A DNA stretch of 58,788 nucleotides from JBDTNK01 sp039933775 (GCA_039933775.1 JBDTNK010000007.1:1-58788), one strand, 5' to 3'. Counted from the first letter of the stretch, positions 33,159 to 42,643 are shown. Notes: generated from the letters alone by a model not told the origin. A program made the numbers and translations.

Positions 33159-35081
33159 TCACGCGGGCTCTCGCCCGTTCGGCCGGCGACGCAGCAGGAC
33201 GATCACGACACCGACAATGAGCGCGATCGCGGCGACGGCGCTCAGCAGGCGCAGCAGGCCCGCCGTGTCGGCGCTGTCGAGCCGCTCGCGCGCCGCGGTG
33301 ATCGCGTCGCTCGCCCCGCGCAGGTCACCCTCCCCGAACAGGTCATTCGCCGTCGCCAGGCTCTCGTCCGGAGCGGTGCCGCCGGCCAGGCCGATGCGAG
33401 CCAGGAGGCTGCGCTCGGCTGACGCCGCGTCGACGCCGGAGCGATACGCCTCGACCACGGTCCGCTCGGCCTCCAACTCGTCCTGCGCCTCGGTGCCGCC
33501 GCCGCTCTGCTCGTAGCGATCGCGCAGCCGCGTCGGGACCGACAGGCCCGCGGCGTCGATGTCCGCGAGCAGCGCATCGCGGTCCACGAGCCAGCTGCTC
33601 GCGGCCGCGATCTCGTCACCCGCCTCGCCGAAACGCCAGTCCTCCATCGCGGCGCGGACCGGCGCCGAGGTGCCCCACTCCCCCGCCTGGGCCTCGAGCG
33701 CCGCATACGCGGTGCGCGCGGCGGCCCGTGCGTCGATCTCCGGCTGCGCGCTCGTGCCCAGCACCGCCGCCACGAAGCGCGGCGCAAGGTCCGCGCCGCT
33801 CGTCAGCTCCAGCTGGTCGAGCAGCTGGCGCGTGCCGGCCGCTTCAGGATCGACCCCTTCGGCCGTCGTGAGCCGCTCGTCGTAGCCGCCGCGACCCGAC
33901 GCGATGCGTGACAGCGCCTCGGTGATCGGCGCGGTGCCAACCTCGCCCTTCAGCTCGCGGAAGAATGCCCACGAGGCGGGATAGCCGTAGCCGTCCAGCG
34001 CGGTGTCCTGCCATATCACCAACGGCACCGCCGACGCCGCCTGCTCGTCGCGACGCTTGATCGGATCGTAGGGCTCGGCAACCTCCAGCTCGGCGGCGAC
34101 GGTGCCGGCCATGTACGAGGCGAGGCCCTCGCGGCTCCATCGGTCGGCCAGCAGCGAGTCGTTGATCCACAGGTGCGCCGCCTGGTGCAGCAGCGTGAAC
34201 GGCGGCTCGTCGAAGCCCACCCGGATCTCCGGCTCGATCGACGGCGGCGCCTCGGCGGCGCTGTTCGGCGGCGACTCGATCACGACGATCGGCCCGGCCG
34301 GCGTGTCGCCGATCCCGATCCATCGCTCAAGCAGCGGCAGCGCGCGGACGAGCAGGTCGCGCGCCGCCTCGCCCCACGCCACGTCATCGGCGAAGGCGCG
34401 CACCTCGATCGCCAGGCTGCCCGACGCCAGCTCGGCGGTCCCTTCCAGCGTCTCGTAAGACGTCTCGCGATCGGCGCTGATGAGCGCCAGCCACTTCGTC
34501 GGGTCGCCGATGGCACCGCTCTCAAGGATGCTGGCCTCGCCCGCGCGCCGCGCGGTGAGCGGGTCGCCGTCGGCGCGGACGGTGTAGTCCGCGGGGAGCT
34601 CGACGCTCACCGTGCCGCTCGTCCCGAAGCTCCAGATCGGCAGCACCACGATCGAGGGCCGGATGCGCAGCTGGGCGGTCGGGCCATCGGGCAGGGTGTA
34701 GGTCAGCGTGAAGGTCGCGGCTTCCTCGAAGCGCAGCGGCTCGCGCAGCGTGACGGTCGCGACGTTCACCTCGTCGCGCGTCGCCGCCGCGACGCTGAGG
34801 TCGCCCTTGTCATCGGTGGCCGCCACGTCGGTCGCGGTGTCATGGATCGCCAGCTCGACCGCCGGGAAGAGGCTGAACTGTCCCGCGGGGTCGGGCGTGG
34901 TGTTCGTGAACGTGACCTCGACACTCACCAGCGCGTGACGCGCATCCGGCTCGACGACGTAGCGCGCCACGGTCTCCATCGTGTATTCGGCGGCGAACGC
35001 GGGCGCCGGGGCCAGGCCGAGCGGCGCCACCGCCGCGAGGAGCAGCGCCACGACGAGGAGGCGCACGAGGCGCGCCGTCAT
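33159..35081 (-). CDS. M1-peptidase-like exported protein with inactivated HExxH motif
   Basis: A 640-residue exported protein: signal peptide (1-31), beta-rich N-terminal domain, a helical gluzincin-like domain, and a C-terminal membrane helix (about 607-629) with a short basic tail. The zinc motif that would read HExxH is HQAAH (299-303). The distal Glu is kept at 318 in REGLASYMA, the usual M1 spacing, so zinc binding is possible but the general base is replaced by Gln. It is probably a non-catalytic binding or scaffold protein on the cell surface. The ATG overlaps the YbjN-like stop by four bases. Confidence 0.75.
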   Translation of the reverse strand: MTARLVRLLVVALLLAAVAPLGLAPAPAFAAEYTMETVARYVVEPDARHALVSVEVTFTNTTPDPAGQFSLFPAVELAIHDTATDVAATDDKGDLSVAAATRDEVNVATVTLREPLRFEEAATFTLTYTLPDGPTAQLRIRPSIVVLPIWSFGTSGTVSVELPADYTVRADGDPLTARRAGEASILESGAIGDPTKWLALISADRETSYETLEGTAELASGSLAIEVRAFADDVAWGEAARDLLVRALPLLERWIGIGDTPAGPIVVIESPPNSAAEAPPSIEPEIRVGFDEPPFTLLHQAAHLWINDSLLADRWSREGLASYMAGTVAAELEVAEPYDPIKRRDEQAASAVPLVIWQDTALDGYGYPASWAFFRELKGEVGTAPITEALSRIASGRGGYDERLTTAEGVDPEAAGTRQLLDQLELTSGADLAPRFVAAVLGTSAQPEIDARAAARTAYAALEAQAGEWGTSAPVRAAMEDWRFGEAGDEIAAASSWLVDRDALLADIDAAGLSVPTRLRDRYEQSGGGTEAQDELEAERTVVEAYRSGVDAASAERSLLARIGLAGGTAPDESLATANDLFGEGDLRGASDAITAARERLDSADTAGLLRLLSAVAAIALIVGVVIVLLRRRPNGREPA

Positions 35082-35569
35082 CGGTCCGTGCCTCCGCGCA
35101 GCCAGGCGATGATGCCGCGCCGGCGACGGCGGGGCGGAGGCGGCCCGTCCCAGGCCGGAAGCTGCGCGACGACCTCGGTGCGGTACGCACTCAGCAACTC
35201 GGGATTGCGCCCCGTCCGGTCGGAGGAATCGGGCAGGATGCCGCGATCCGCGACGGCCAGCGCCGTCTCCTCCAGCAGCCGGTCCGCGACAACGCACAGC
35301 CGGACCAGGCCACGGCCAAGCTCGTCGAGCGTGGCATCGCGGGCGGGAAGCTCGGTCATGAGCATCGGGCGGTCGTCATCGGTCATGGCGAACTTCACGA
35401 AGGGATGGTCGAAATTGGCGCGCAGCATCCGGAGCATCGTGCGCTTCGGGATCTCCATCGCCTCGAGGCCGTAGTAGGCCCACAGCATCAACCCGAGGCC
35501 ATCGACCCAGGCAGCGGTCACGCGCAGATCGAAGCGCCGCTCGCCGTCCAGGATCACGTCGCGGCTCAT
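35078..35569 (-). CDS. YbjN-like (type III chaperone fold) protein
   Basis: A 163-residue cytosolic protein. It carries a strand-helix pattern (RFDLRVTAAWVDGLGLMLWAYY, then LRMLRANFDHPFVKFAM and LMTELPA) resembling YbjN/secretion-chaperone-fold domains. The last 20 residues are Pro/Arg-rich. ATG 35569 is used, but the same frame is coding-like for about 35 codons upstream (LDRWLEELGVEIV) with only a GTG at 35602, so the true start is uncertain. It is coupled to the M1-like gene and may be its cytosolic partner. Confidence 0.6.
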   Translation of the reverse strand: MSRDVILDGERRFDLRVTAAWVDGLGLMLWAYYGLEAMEIPKRTMLRMLRANFDHPFVKFAMTDDDRPMLMTELPARDATLDELGRGLVRLCVVADRLLEETALAVADRGILPDSSDRTGRNPELLSAYRTEVVAQLPAWDGPPPPRRRRRGIIAWLRGGTDR

Positions 35570-35669
35570 CGCCGCACCACCGGCGCCACCGGAGGCGCCC
35601 ACGATCTCGACGCCGAGCTCCTCGAGCCAGCGATCGAGCGGCGGCGCGCCGCCCGCGGTCCGCTGCGGG

Positions 35670-36926
35670 TCAGCCAGCGTGCTGCACCGTGGAACCCGAC
35701 GCGATCGTCCGACTCGGGAAGTCGGCAGCGACGACGCGCGGATCGATCCGGCAGTTGCGCCCGATCTTCGTCCGCGCCGGCACCCGCGCCGCCTTGCCGA
35801 CGAGCGTCATCCCCGCGGAGAGGCGTTGCGGCTCGTCGCGGTTGGGCGTTAGGTCGTCGCCATGCCCGACGATCGCGTTGCGCCCGATCACGCAATCCTT
35901 GTCGATGATCGCGCGGTCCAGCCGCGCCCCGGCCTGGATGACGGTGTCGAACATCACGATCGAGTCGCGGACCACGGCGCCGGCCTCGATGCGTACGCCC
36001 GGCGACAGGATGCTGTGCTCGACGGTCCCGTCGACGACGCAGCCGTGGCTGACCATCGAGCGCGTCACGGCCGCGGCCGGCCCGATGCGTGCCGGGGCAC
36101 GCTCCTCGGAGCGGGTGTAGATGAGCCAGCCGGTCTCGTACAGGTCGATCCCCGGGTCGTCGCTCAGCAGGTCCAGGCTCGTCTGCCAGTAGCTCTCGAT
36201 CGTCCCGACATCCTGCCAGTAGCCGGTGAACTCGTAGGCGGCCACGCGCTTGCGCTGCTCGAGCATGCCGGGCAGCACGTGCCGGCCGAAATCGGGCCAC
36301 TCGGCTCGCAGCGCGGCTCGCAGCGCGGGCCACGAGAAGACGTAGACGCCCATGCTGACCAGGTTCGACGGCGGCTTCGCCGGCTTCTCGATGAACTCGG
36401 TGACCATTCCCTGTGCATCGAGCGCCAGGATCCCGAACCGATGCGCCTCCTCGATCGGCACGGTGCGCACCGCGCAGGTGATGTCCGCATTGGTCGCCCG
36501 ATGTCGCTCGATGAACGGGCGGTAATCCATCTTGTAGATGTGATCACCGGCCAGGATCAACACGAGCTCCGGATTACGGTCAGCGATGAACTCCATGTTC
36601 TGGAGCACCGCGTCGGCCGTCCCCCGGTACCAGTCGTGGGCTCGATTTCGGCCCAGGTACGGCTGCAGCAGGGTGACGCCACCACGGCTGCGGTCCAGGT
36701 CCCAGGGTCGCCCCACCCCGATATGGTCGATGAGCGAGCGTGGCGCGTACTGGGTCAGGATCCCGACATCGGTCAGGCCCGAATTCACCGTGTTGCTGAG
36801 CGCGAAGTCGATGATCCGATACTTCCCGCCGAACGGCACGCCCGGCTTGGCGCGCACCTGGCTCAGGATCGAGAGGCGCTCGCCCTCGCCGCCGGCGAGG
36901 ATCAGGGTCAGGACGGGGTTGGCCAC
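35670..36926 (-). CDS. glgC: Glucose-1-phosphate adenylyltransferase
   Basis: A 418-residue ADP-glucose pyrophosphorylase, first committed enzyme of glycogen synthesis. Motifs: LILAGGEGERL with AKPGVPFGGKYRIIDF, WYRGTADAVLQN, LILAGDHIYKMDY and VEFIEKP-like TEFIEKP, then a left-handed beta helix with SxxGxx repeats. The start is GTG 36926 with a GAGAAT box seven bases upstream (complement of 36934-36939), suggesting leaderless transcription. No other glycogen gene is in the window. Confidence 0.93.
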   Translation of the reverse strand: MANPVLTLILAGGEGERLSILSQVRAKPGVPFGGKYRIIDFALSNTVNSGLTDVGILTQYAPRSLIDHIGVGRPWDLDRSRGGVTLLQPYLGRNRAHDWYRGTADAVLQNMEFIADRNPELVLILAGDHIYKMDYRPFIERHRATNADITCAVRTVPIEEAHRFGILALDAQGMVTEFIEKPAKPPSNLVSMGVYVFSWPALRAALRAEWPDFGRHVLPGMLEQRKRVAAYEFTGYWQDVGTIESYWQTSLDLLSDDPGIDLYETGWLIYTRSEERAPARIGPAAAVTRSMVSHGCVVDGTVEHSILSPGVRIEAGAVVRDSIVMFDTVIQAGARLDRAIIDKDCVIGRNAIVGHGDDLTPNRDEPQRLSAGMTLVGKAARVPARTKIGRNCRIDPRVVAADFPSRTIASGSTVQHAG

Positions 36927-36969
36927 GCTGCCGATTCTCGCACGCGGCGCGCCACGCGGCGTCTCCAGC

Positions 36970-39756
36970 TCAGCGACGAGGACGGGTGCGTCGCGCGACC
37001 GCGGCAGAGCTGGCCGCGAGCAGCAGCGGGAGCGGCAGCAACGCGTTCGGGGCAGGGATCGTCGGTGGCGGCGGTGTCGGCTTGTTCTGGCCAGGCGGCC
37101 CGCCGGGGGTCGGCGCGGGCCCGGGCTGGCCCGGCGAGGCGGAGGCGCCGGGTGATGGCGACGGCTTCGGCGTCGAGGTCACGCGTCCACATACCGCGGG
37201 GAAGCCGGGATTGCCATACAGCGGCGAGATGCGGTACCGCGTGTTCGGGTTCTCCGGTTGCGCCGAATCACCGCGCGCTCCCCAGTCCTTGCTCACCATA
37301 CGGTCGGACCAGCGTTGCGCGGCGGCGATCCAGGTCGACGGGCGCGCCGGCGAGGCCTGCGAGACGTACTGCACCAGGTCCAGGCAGCCCTTGCCGTGCA
37401 CGTTGTCGACCGCCGGCAGGAAGTCGTCCAGGAACGGCATCGTGATCACCGGACCGCCGCAGTTGTTCGTGGCTGCCATGCCGCTGAAGCGGCAGACGCT
37501 GACATCGGTGATCCCCTCCGGCTGCGCGAAGGTCGTCTGGCCGACGGGCGTCTGCTCGTTCCAGGCCCACGGCTCGTTGAGGGCGCGCTGCATGAACTCG
37601 TGCCACAGGAAGAGGGGGCCATCGGCGCTGAAGAGGCCGACGCCAAGGACGTTCGACATCGGTTCCTGGTTGTTGTTGCCCATCCAGACCCCGGTCGTCA
37701 GCGAGCCCGGGATGTAGCCGAAGCCGGACACGTCGCGGAAGTCGTTCGTGGTGCCGGTCTTGAAACCGGCCGGGCGGCGCTGGCCGTCGGGCGTGACAAG
37801 CTGCGCGCGCTCGCCCCACAGCAGGTTGCGGGCTGGATCGGTGTTGCCCTCCAGGATCCAGTGAGTCAGGTACGCCTCGGCGGGGGTCATCGGCTCCGTC
37901 GTGGTCGACGCGAGCGATCGCTCCAGGTTGAAGATGATGTTCCCGTCGCGGTCGCGGATCTCGCGGATGGTGCGCGCCTGGTGCAGCAGACCCTGCGCGG
38001 CGAAGGCGCTGTAGGCCTGTGTCATGTTGGTCAGGTTCACCGGGATCGAGCCAAGGGCCAGGGTCAGTCCCGGATCGAGGCCCATGATGTAGTCCTTGGG
38101 CGCGATGCCCATCGACTCGGCGAACTCCGCCGTCGTCTCGGCCCCGACCAGGTACTGCATCTGGACCGATGGGATGTTGAGCGAGTAGCGCAGCGCATCC
38201 ATGGCTAGGACCGGGCCGTGCTCCTGGATGTCGGCGTTGGTCGGGATGTAGCTGCTTGCCGTGGTCAGGCTGAACTGGGTGGCGGCATCGACGAAGAGCG
38301 TCGCCGGCGACGCCTTGCGATCCTTGAAGGCCGATGAGTAGGTGATCGGCTTGAAGGCCGATCCGGGCTGGCGCATCCCGAGGCCTGCCACGTCGAACTC
38401 GCCCTGCACCCGATCCTCACGGTTGTTGAAGTCGATCGAGCCGATGTAGGCCACGATCTCGCCGGTGGCCGAATCGATCGAGACGAGCGCGCCATTGCCG
38501 ACGTTCTTGTCCGCGAGGTTGGCGACCCACTTGTTGACCAGCTCACGGGCGACCTGCTGCAGGTCGTAGTCGAGCGTGGTGGTGATCTGGTAGCCGCCGG
38601 TGCGCACGTCAAGCTCAGGGTTGGACGAGCCGAGCGCCTCGAGGATCTGGGCCGCCTCACTGCGCACGCGATACGTGAAGTGCGGCTCGATCAGCGGCGT
38701 GGTGATGCTGGTCGGCTTCATCGCCTCCCAGGTCGTGGCGACCGCCGTGTCGTGCTCCGCCTGGCTGATGTAGGCATCCCGCAGCATCGCCTCGAGCACG
38801 AGGTTGCGACGTTCGATCGCGGCGGCCGCGGCTGCCTCGCTCCCCGGCTCGCCGGCCGAGTTCTGGTACGGATCGTAGAAGCTCGGCGCCTGCGGCAGCC
38901 CCGCGATGAAGGCCGACTGCGCGATGCTGAGCTGGGTCAGGTCGGTGATGCCGAAGTAGTTCGCGGCCGCGGCCTTGATCCCGTACGAGCCGTGGCCGTA
39001 GTAGACGAGGTTCAGGTAGGTGGCCAGGATCCGCTCCTTGCCCTCACGACCTGGGTACGCCGCCGTCACGTTGCGGGCGAAGATGTTCTCGCGGATCTTG
39101 TCGGGGATGCTCGGGTCGTTGCGCGGGGGCGGCGGCTGGCAGACGTCCTCCTCCGCTGGCTGCTCCGCCTGGTCGGGCGGCAGGGTCGCCACCGGTGCGA
39201 GGCTGCCAAGCTCAGGCGTACTGGCCGATGGCGCGGCCGGCCCCCCGGCCTGGGACTCGCGCAGCACCTCGGCGTAGTCGATCATCTGCTGCGTCAGCGT
39301 CGAAGCGCCCTGGGTGATGCCGCCGGCCTGCAGGTTCGCCCACGCAGCTCGGATCGCCGCGTAGTAGTCGATCCCGTCGTTCGTCCAGAAGGTCCGATCC
39401 TCCGCGGCCGTCGTGGCGTTGATGAGCGGCTCGGGGATCTGGTCAAACGTCACCGACTCGCGGTTCTGGCACTCGAATCGGGCCAGCAGGCGTGCCCCGG
39501 TGCGATCGTAGACGTACGAGGTCTGCGGCAGGCTGATGTCTTCGAGGATCTGCGGATCGGGCAGGTCGGAGGCGAAATAGTTGTACGCGGCCAGCATGCC
39601 GCCGGCGGTGCCCAGGATCGATCCGCCGATCATGATCACGAACGTACCGACGATCGCCAGGAAGAAGGTCGTGAGCCCGCGACGACGCGAGGAGCGGAGG
39701 CCCTGGATCTTGCGGGTGAGGAGCTGGCGGCGGCGCCGCTGCATGGCGGGATGCAT
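36970..39756 (-). CDS. Class A penicillin-binding protein (PBP1A-type)
   Basis: A 928-residue bifunctional peptidoglycan synthase. It has a basic cytoplasmic tail and a membrane helix at about 28-58. The GT51 glycosyltransferase shows TTAAEDRTFW and GASTLTQQ, and the transpeptidase has QPGSAFKP (nucleophile Ser), SLN and KTGTTN. An acidic/Pro insert (residues about 185-240) splits the GT51 domain after the GASTLTQQ motif. The C-terminus is a Pro/Gly/Ser-rich tail followed by a hydrophobic stretch and basic end. ATG 39756 is preferred; ATG 39744 is four codons inside. Confidence 0.92.
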   Translation of the reverse strand: MHPAMQRRRRQLLTRKIQGLRSSRRRGLTTFFLAIVGTFVIMIGGSILGTAGGMLAAYNYFASDLPDPQILEDISLPQTSYVYDRTGARLLARFECQNRESVTFDQIPEPLINATTAAEDRTFWTNDGIDYYAAIRAAWANLQAGGITQGASTLTQQMIDYAEVLRESQAGGPAAPSASTPELGSLAPVATLPPDQAEQPAEEDVCQPPPPRNDPSIPDKIRENIFARNVTAAYPGREGKERILATYLNLVYYGHGSYGIKAAAANYFGITDLTQLSIAQSAFIAGLPQAPSFYDPYQNSAGEPGSEAAAAAAIERRNLVLEAMLRDAYISQAEHDTAVATTWEAMKPTSITTPLIEPHFTYRVRSEAAQILEALGSSNPELDVRTGGYQITTTLDYDLQQVARELVNKWVANLADKNVGNGALVSIDSATGEIVAYIGSIDFNNREDRVQGEFDVAGLGMRQPGSAFKPITYSSAFKDRKASPATLFVDAATQFSLTTASSYIPTNADIQEHGPVLAMDALRYSLNIPSVQMQYLVGAETTAEFAESMGIAPKDYIMGLDPGLTLALGSIPVNLTNMTQAYSAFAAQGLLHQARTIREIRDRDGNIIFNLERSLASTTTEPMTPAEAYLTHWILEGNTDPARNLLWGERAQLVTPDGQRRPAGFKTGTTNDFRDVSGFGYIPGSLTTGVWMGNNNQEPMSNVLGVGLFSADGPLFLWHEFMQRALNEPWAWNEQTPVGQTTFAQPEGITDVSVCRFSGMAATNNCGGPVITMPFLDDFLPAVDNVHGKGCLDLVQYVSQASPARPSTWIAAAQRWSDRMVSKDWGARGDSAQPENPNTRYRISPLYGNPGFPAVCGRVTSTPKPSPSPGASASPGQPGPAPTPGGPPGQNKPTPPPPTIPAPNALLPLPLLLAASSAAVARRTRPRR

Positions 39757-40123
39757 CGGCGGCCTACGGTAACAAAGTTCCCTCACCCGGTCGAATGGGC
39801 ACGGGGTCGGCGCCACCGGTGCCAAGTCGCTTGGTTGACGGCGAAAACGCGACATATTCTCATCGTGAGACCCCTTATGCGGGCAACCGGACGAGAATCC
39901 ACGACAGATGCGTCACCGGCTGAGCATCTGACGTCGAGATCCGCCCGATTCAGGGCCATCCCCGCTGGGACTCCCTCGTAAGGCTCACCCAGTCGACATC
40001 TATCACCTATCGGCGGCTTCCCTCCAGCGCGCTGGCGCGAGGGAGCACCCGAGCGCCAGCCGTCCCCCACCGCGTGGCGCACCTTCAGCGCCCCTCGCTT
40101 CGAGCGCGGTAAGCGCCCTCGGC
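39757..40123. other. Intergenic region, no gene
   Basis: These 367 bases separate the PBP gene and the prepilin peptidase, both on the minus strand. I see no supported gene, and none of the riboswitch families I compared by eye fits. A hairpin at 40019-40044 is listed separately. A TACCGT box nine bases before the PBP start could be its -10 element. Confidence 0.6.
40019..40044 (-). terminator. Hairpin downstream of the prepilin peptidase
   Basis: Two nested stems, TCCCTC/GAGGGA and GCGC/GCGC around loop GCTG with a two-base bulge, lie 80 bases after the peptidase stop codon. No T-tract follows on the minus strand, so termination is only plausible. Confidence 0.35.
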
Positions 40124-40774
40124 TCAGCGCAGGAGCGCCACGACCTGTCCGAGGAGATGGGGCTCGCGGAGCAGGGTGATCACCGCTCCCGCGATGAGAA
40201 ACGGACCGAACGGGATGTAGCTCTTCATGCCGACGCGCCGCGAGGCGAGCAGGACGATGCTCGTGAACCCCGCCAGCAGCGCCGCGACGAAGATCGCGTA
40301 GAAGATGGCCGGCCAGCCGAGCAGCAGGCCCAGCGGCGCGATGAGATACAGATCCCCCAGCGCCACCCCGCCCCGGATGATGAGGCCCAGCACGCCCAGG
40401 AAGGCGACCGCCGCCACGGCCCCGATGAGCGCATCGAACGGGGTGATGGTGGGGTTGAACGGCACGAAGGCCACCGCGCCGAGGATGAGTGGGTCGAGGG
40501 CGAGATGCGGCAGGCGTCGCTGCTCGAGGTCGGTGGCAGTCAGCAGCACCAGCGGCACCAGCAGCACGAGATGGACCAGGGTGGCCCATGCCGGCAGCCC
40601 GGAGACGGAGACGATGCCGCCCGCAGTGGCACCCGCGGCGATCGCCAGCAGCGCCGTGCGCACGCCGACCTTCCGATGGCGCGCCTCATCGGCCGGCCAG
40701 GCACTCGCGATGCGTTCGGACGCCGCGCCCCAGGCGGCGAAGAGCAGTCCGGCCGCGGCAATCCACGGCGTCAC
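40124..40774 (-). CDS. A24-type prepilin peptidase
   Basis: A 216-residue membrane aspartic protease with about six helices. The two catalytic Asp are in TATDLEQRRLPH (Asp82) and ALGDLYLIAPLG (Asp141), the second a variant of the usual GxGD. The N-terminal Cys-rich methyltransferase domain of classical PilD is absent, as in TadV/CpaA types. It would cut type IV pilin-like signal peptides, but no pilin gene is in the window. The start is GTG 40774. Confidence 0.85.
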   Translation of the reverse strand: MTPWIAAAGLLFAAWGAASERIASAWPADEARHRKVGVRTALLAIAAGATAGGIVSVSGLPAWATLVHLVLLVPLVLLTATDLEQRRLPHLALDPLILGAVAFVPFNPTITPFDALIGAVAAVAFLGVLGLIIRGGVALGDLYLIAPLGLLLGWPAIFYAIFVAALLAGFTSIVLLASRRVGMKSYIPFGPFLIAGAVITLLREPHLLGQVVALLR

Positions 40775-40939
40775 GGGGCGAACCGAGCGGTCGATCCAAT
40801 CATCGGCCGCATGCTAGCCCGGCCAGGCCCCGCGTCGATGGCCCGATCGTCCACTGCGCGGGCTGGCACGCCATCTGCCAATGCTCCGCTGCATACCGTG
40901 GCCTCCAATGGCCGCGTTCACGAGGAGGTTTGCAACGCC

Positions 40940-41116
40940 ATGGACAGCGATCGCATCGAAGGGCCGCTCAAGGAGGGCATCGGCAAGGTCAAGGAAGCCG
41001 TGGGCGACGCCACCGACGACCCGCAGACCGAAGCCGAGGGCAAGAAGGACCAGGCGGAGGGTGATCTCCAGAACACGTGGGGCGAGGCCAAGGACAAGGT
41101 CGACGACGCCCTCTAG
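40940..41116 (+). CDS. CsbD family stress protein
   Basis: A 58-residue acidic, soluble, probably disordered or helical protein. RIEGPLKEGIGKVKEAVGDAT and AEGKKDQAEGDLQNTWGEAKDKV are the CsbD repeats. Family members are strongly induced by stress in many bacteria, role unknown. A strong GAGGAGG lies 11 bases before ATG 40940. Confidence 0.93.
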   Translation: MDSDRIEGPLKEGIGKVKEAVGDATDDPQTEAEGKKDQAEGDLQNTWGEAKDKVDDAL

Positions 41117-41130
41117 GACCAGTTTGGACC

Positions 41131-41158
41131 GATGCCGCCGGCTGACGCCGGCGGCATC
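41131..41158. terminator. Bidirectional terminator hairpin
   Basis: A perfect 12-base stem (GATGCCGCCGGC with its complement) around loop TGAC lies between the convergent CsbD and aminopeptidase genes. It can serve both strands, although no long T-run follows. Confidence 0.75.
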
Positions 41159-41164
41159 GCGCTG

Positions 41165-42643
41165 TCAGCCCTTCGCGAAGTCGAGCGCCAGGCGCGCAAG
41201 CGTCGTCACCCCGGCTCCCGTGGCGCCCTTCGCGCCGCTCGCCTTATCGGTGTGGTTGTAGGCCGAGCCAGCGATGTCGACATGCACCCATGGCTTCGTC
41301 GCGAACTCCGCCAGGAAGACGGCGCTCTTGATGAGCGACCCGTCGCGCGATCCGGAGTTCACCATGTCGGCGTACGCCGAATCGTAGGCGGGCCGGTACT
41401 CCACCGCCAGCGGCATCTCCCAGAACCACTCGCCGGTGACATCGGCCGCCGCCTGGACCGCCTCGCCCCACTCCCGCGGTCGGCTGAAGTAGGCACTGAT
41501 CAGATCGCCGAAGGCGACCGATGCGGCGCCGGTCAGCGTCGCGATGTCGACGAGGTGCGTCGCCCCCTGCTGCTCGGCCCAGTGGAGCGCATCAGCCAGG
41601 ATGAGCCGACCTTCGGCATCGGTGTTGATGACCTCGATCGTCTTGCCGTTCATGGCCCTGACGACGTCGCCGGGGCGCTGTGCGCTCCCCGACGGCATGT
41701 TCTCGACCATCGGCGCCACCGCCATGAGCGGCGTGTTCGGCGCAATCCGGGCGACGGCGCGCGCCGCCGCGATGACCGCCGCGGCACCGCACTTGTCGTG
41801 CTTCATCTCCTCCATCTGGGCGGAGGGTTTGATGCTGATGCCGCCCGAGTCGAAGCAGACGCCCTTGCCCACGATCGCCAGGCGGCGCTCCGGATCGGCC
41901 TGCTCCCAGCCGGGCAGCTTGATGGCGATGAGGCGCGGCTCGTGCTCCGCGCTCATCCCCACGCCGAGGAGCGCGTTCATGCCGAGCGTGCGCATCTCCT
42001 CGACGCCCAGGATTTCGACCGTGCAGCCGTCCGCCTCGAGCGCTCGTGCCTCCTCGGCCATCCGCTCCGGGGAGAGGTCGTTGGCGGATCGGTTCGCGAG
42101 CTCGCGGCCCCATTCGACCGCCTCGGCCAGCGCAATCGCGCCGGTGAGCTGGCTCTCGTCCGCACCGACCAGGATGAGCTCCTCGACGGTGCGCTTCATG
42201 GCGTCGGTGTCGCGCACCCGGCCGTAGAAGTCCATCGGGCGGAACGAGCCAGACTGGGCGCCCACCACCGCCGCCACGTAGCCGTCGGTGTCCTCCCCGT
42301 CACGCAGCACCAGCGCCAACGAGCGAGCGGAACGGCCGATCAGCCGGCGCGTGGCGGTCGCGGCGATCCGTCGCGCCCGCCAGGCGCCACGGCCGCGGCG
42401 AACGCCATTGAGGAGCAGCAGTCGCGGTGCCCCGAGGCCGTCGACGCTGAGCAGCGCCGAGTAGTGCTCCAGGATGTTGAACTCTCCCCACTCGATGGCG
42501 CGCCGAATGGCGCCACCGGTTGCCTCATCGATCGCCGCCAGGTCATCGGCGAAGCCTTCCTTCACGTCCTCGCGGTACACGGGGATGGCGAGCACGTCCG
42601 CTTCGACGAGCTGGGGTGAGGTGGTGGCAGCGCGCAGGCGCAT
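41165..42643 (-). CDS. pepA: Leucyl aminopeptidase (M17)
   Basis: A 492-residue cytosolic aminopeptidase. The catalytic C-terminal domain shows GKGVCFDSGGISIKPS, the metal/catalytic NTDAEGRLILAD, and TLTGAAS; MKHDKCGAAAV replaces the usual MKxDMxGAA with Cys after Lys. It releases N-terminal residues from peptides using two metal ions. GGAG lies seven bases before ATG 42643. A TATACT box at the complement of 42719-42724 is a possible -10 element. Confidence 0.93.
   Translation of the reverse strand: MRLRAATTSPQLVEADVLAIPVYREDVKEGFADDLAAIDEATGGAIRRAIEWGEFNILEHYSALLSVDGLGAPRLLLLNGVRRGRGAWRARRIAATATRRLIGRSARSLALVLRDGEDTDGYVAAVVGAQSGSFRPMDFYGRVRDTDAMKRTVEELILVGADESQLTGAIALAEAVEWGRELANRSANDLSPERMAEEARALEADGCTVEILGVEEMRTLGMNALLGVGMSAEHEPRLIAIKLPGWEQADPERRLAIVGKGVCFDSGGISIKPSAQMEEMKHDKCGAAAVIAAARAVARIAPNTPLMAVAPMVENMPSGSAQRPGDVVRAMNGKTIEVINTDAEGRLILADALHWAEQQGATHLVDIATLTGAASVAFGDLISAYFSRPREWGEAVQAAADVTGEWFWEMPLAVEYRPAYDSAYADMVNSGSRDGSLIKSAVFLAEFATKPWVHVDIAGSAYNHTDKASGAKGATGAGVTTLARLALDFAKG

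Noticed and set aside
39757..40123. Possible riboswitch before the penicillin-binding protein gene
   Set aside because: I compared the minus strand with c-di-AMP (ydaO), cobalamin and c-di-GMP consensus blocks; short fragments look alike but the ordered conserved blocks are missing.
40864..40878. Sigma-54-like element (TGGCACG-N4-CTGCC) upstream of the CsbD gene
   Set aside because: GG and GC spacing fits, but the -12 part is imperfect, no enhancer-binding regulator is near, and many Chloroflexota are not known to use sigma-54. Such matches are expected by chance in G+C-rich DNA.
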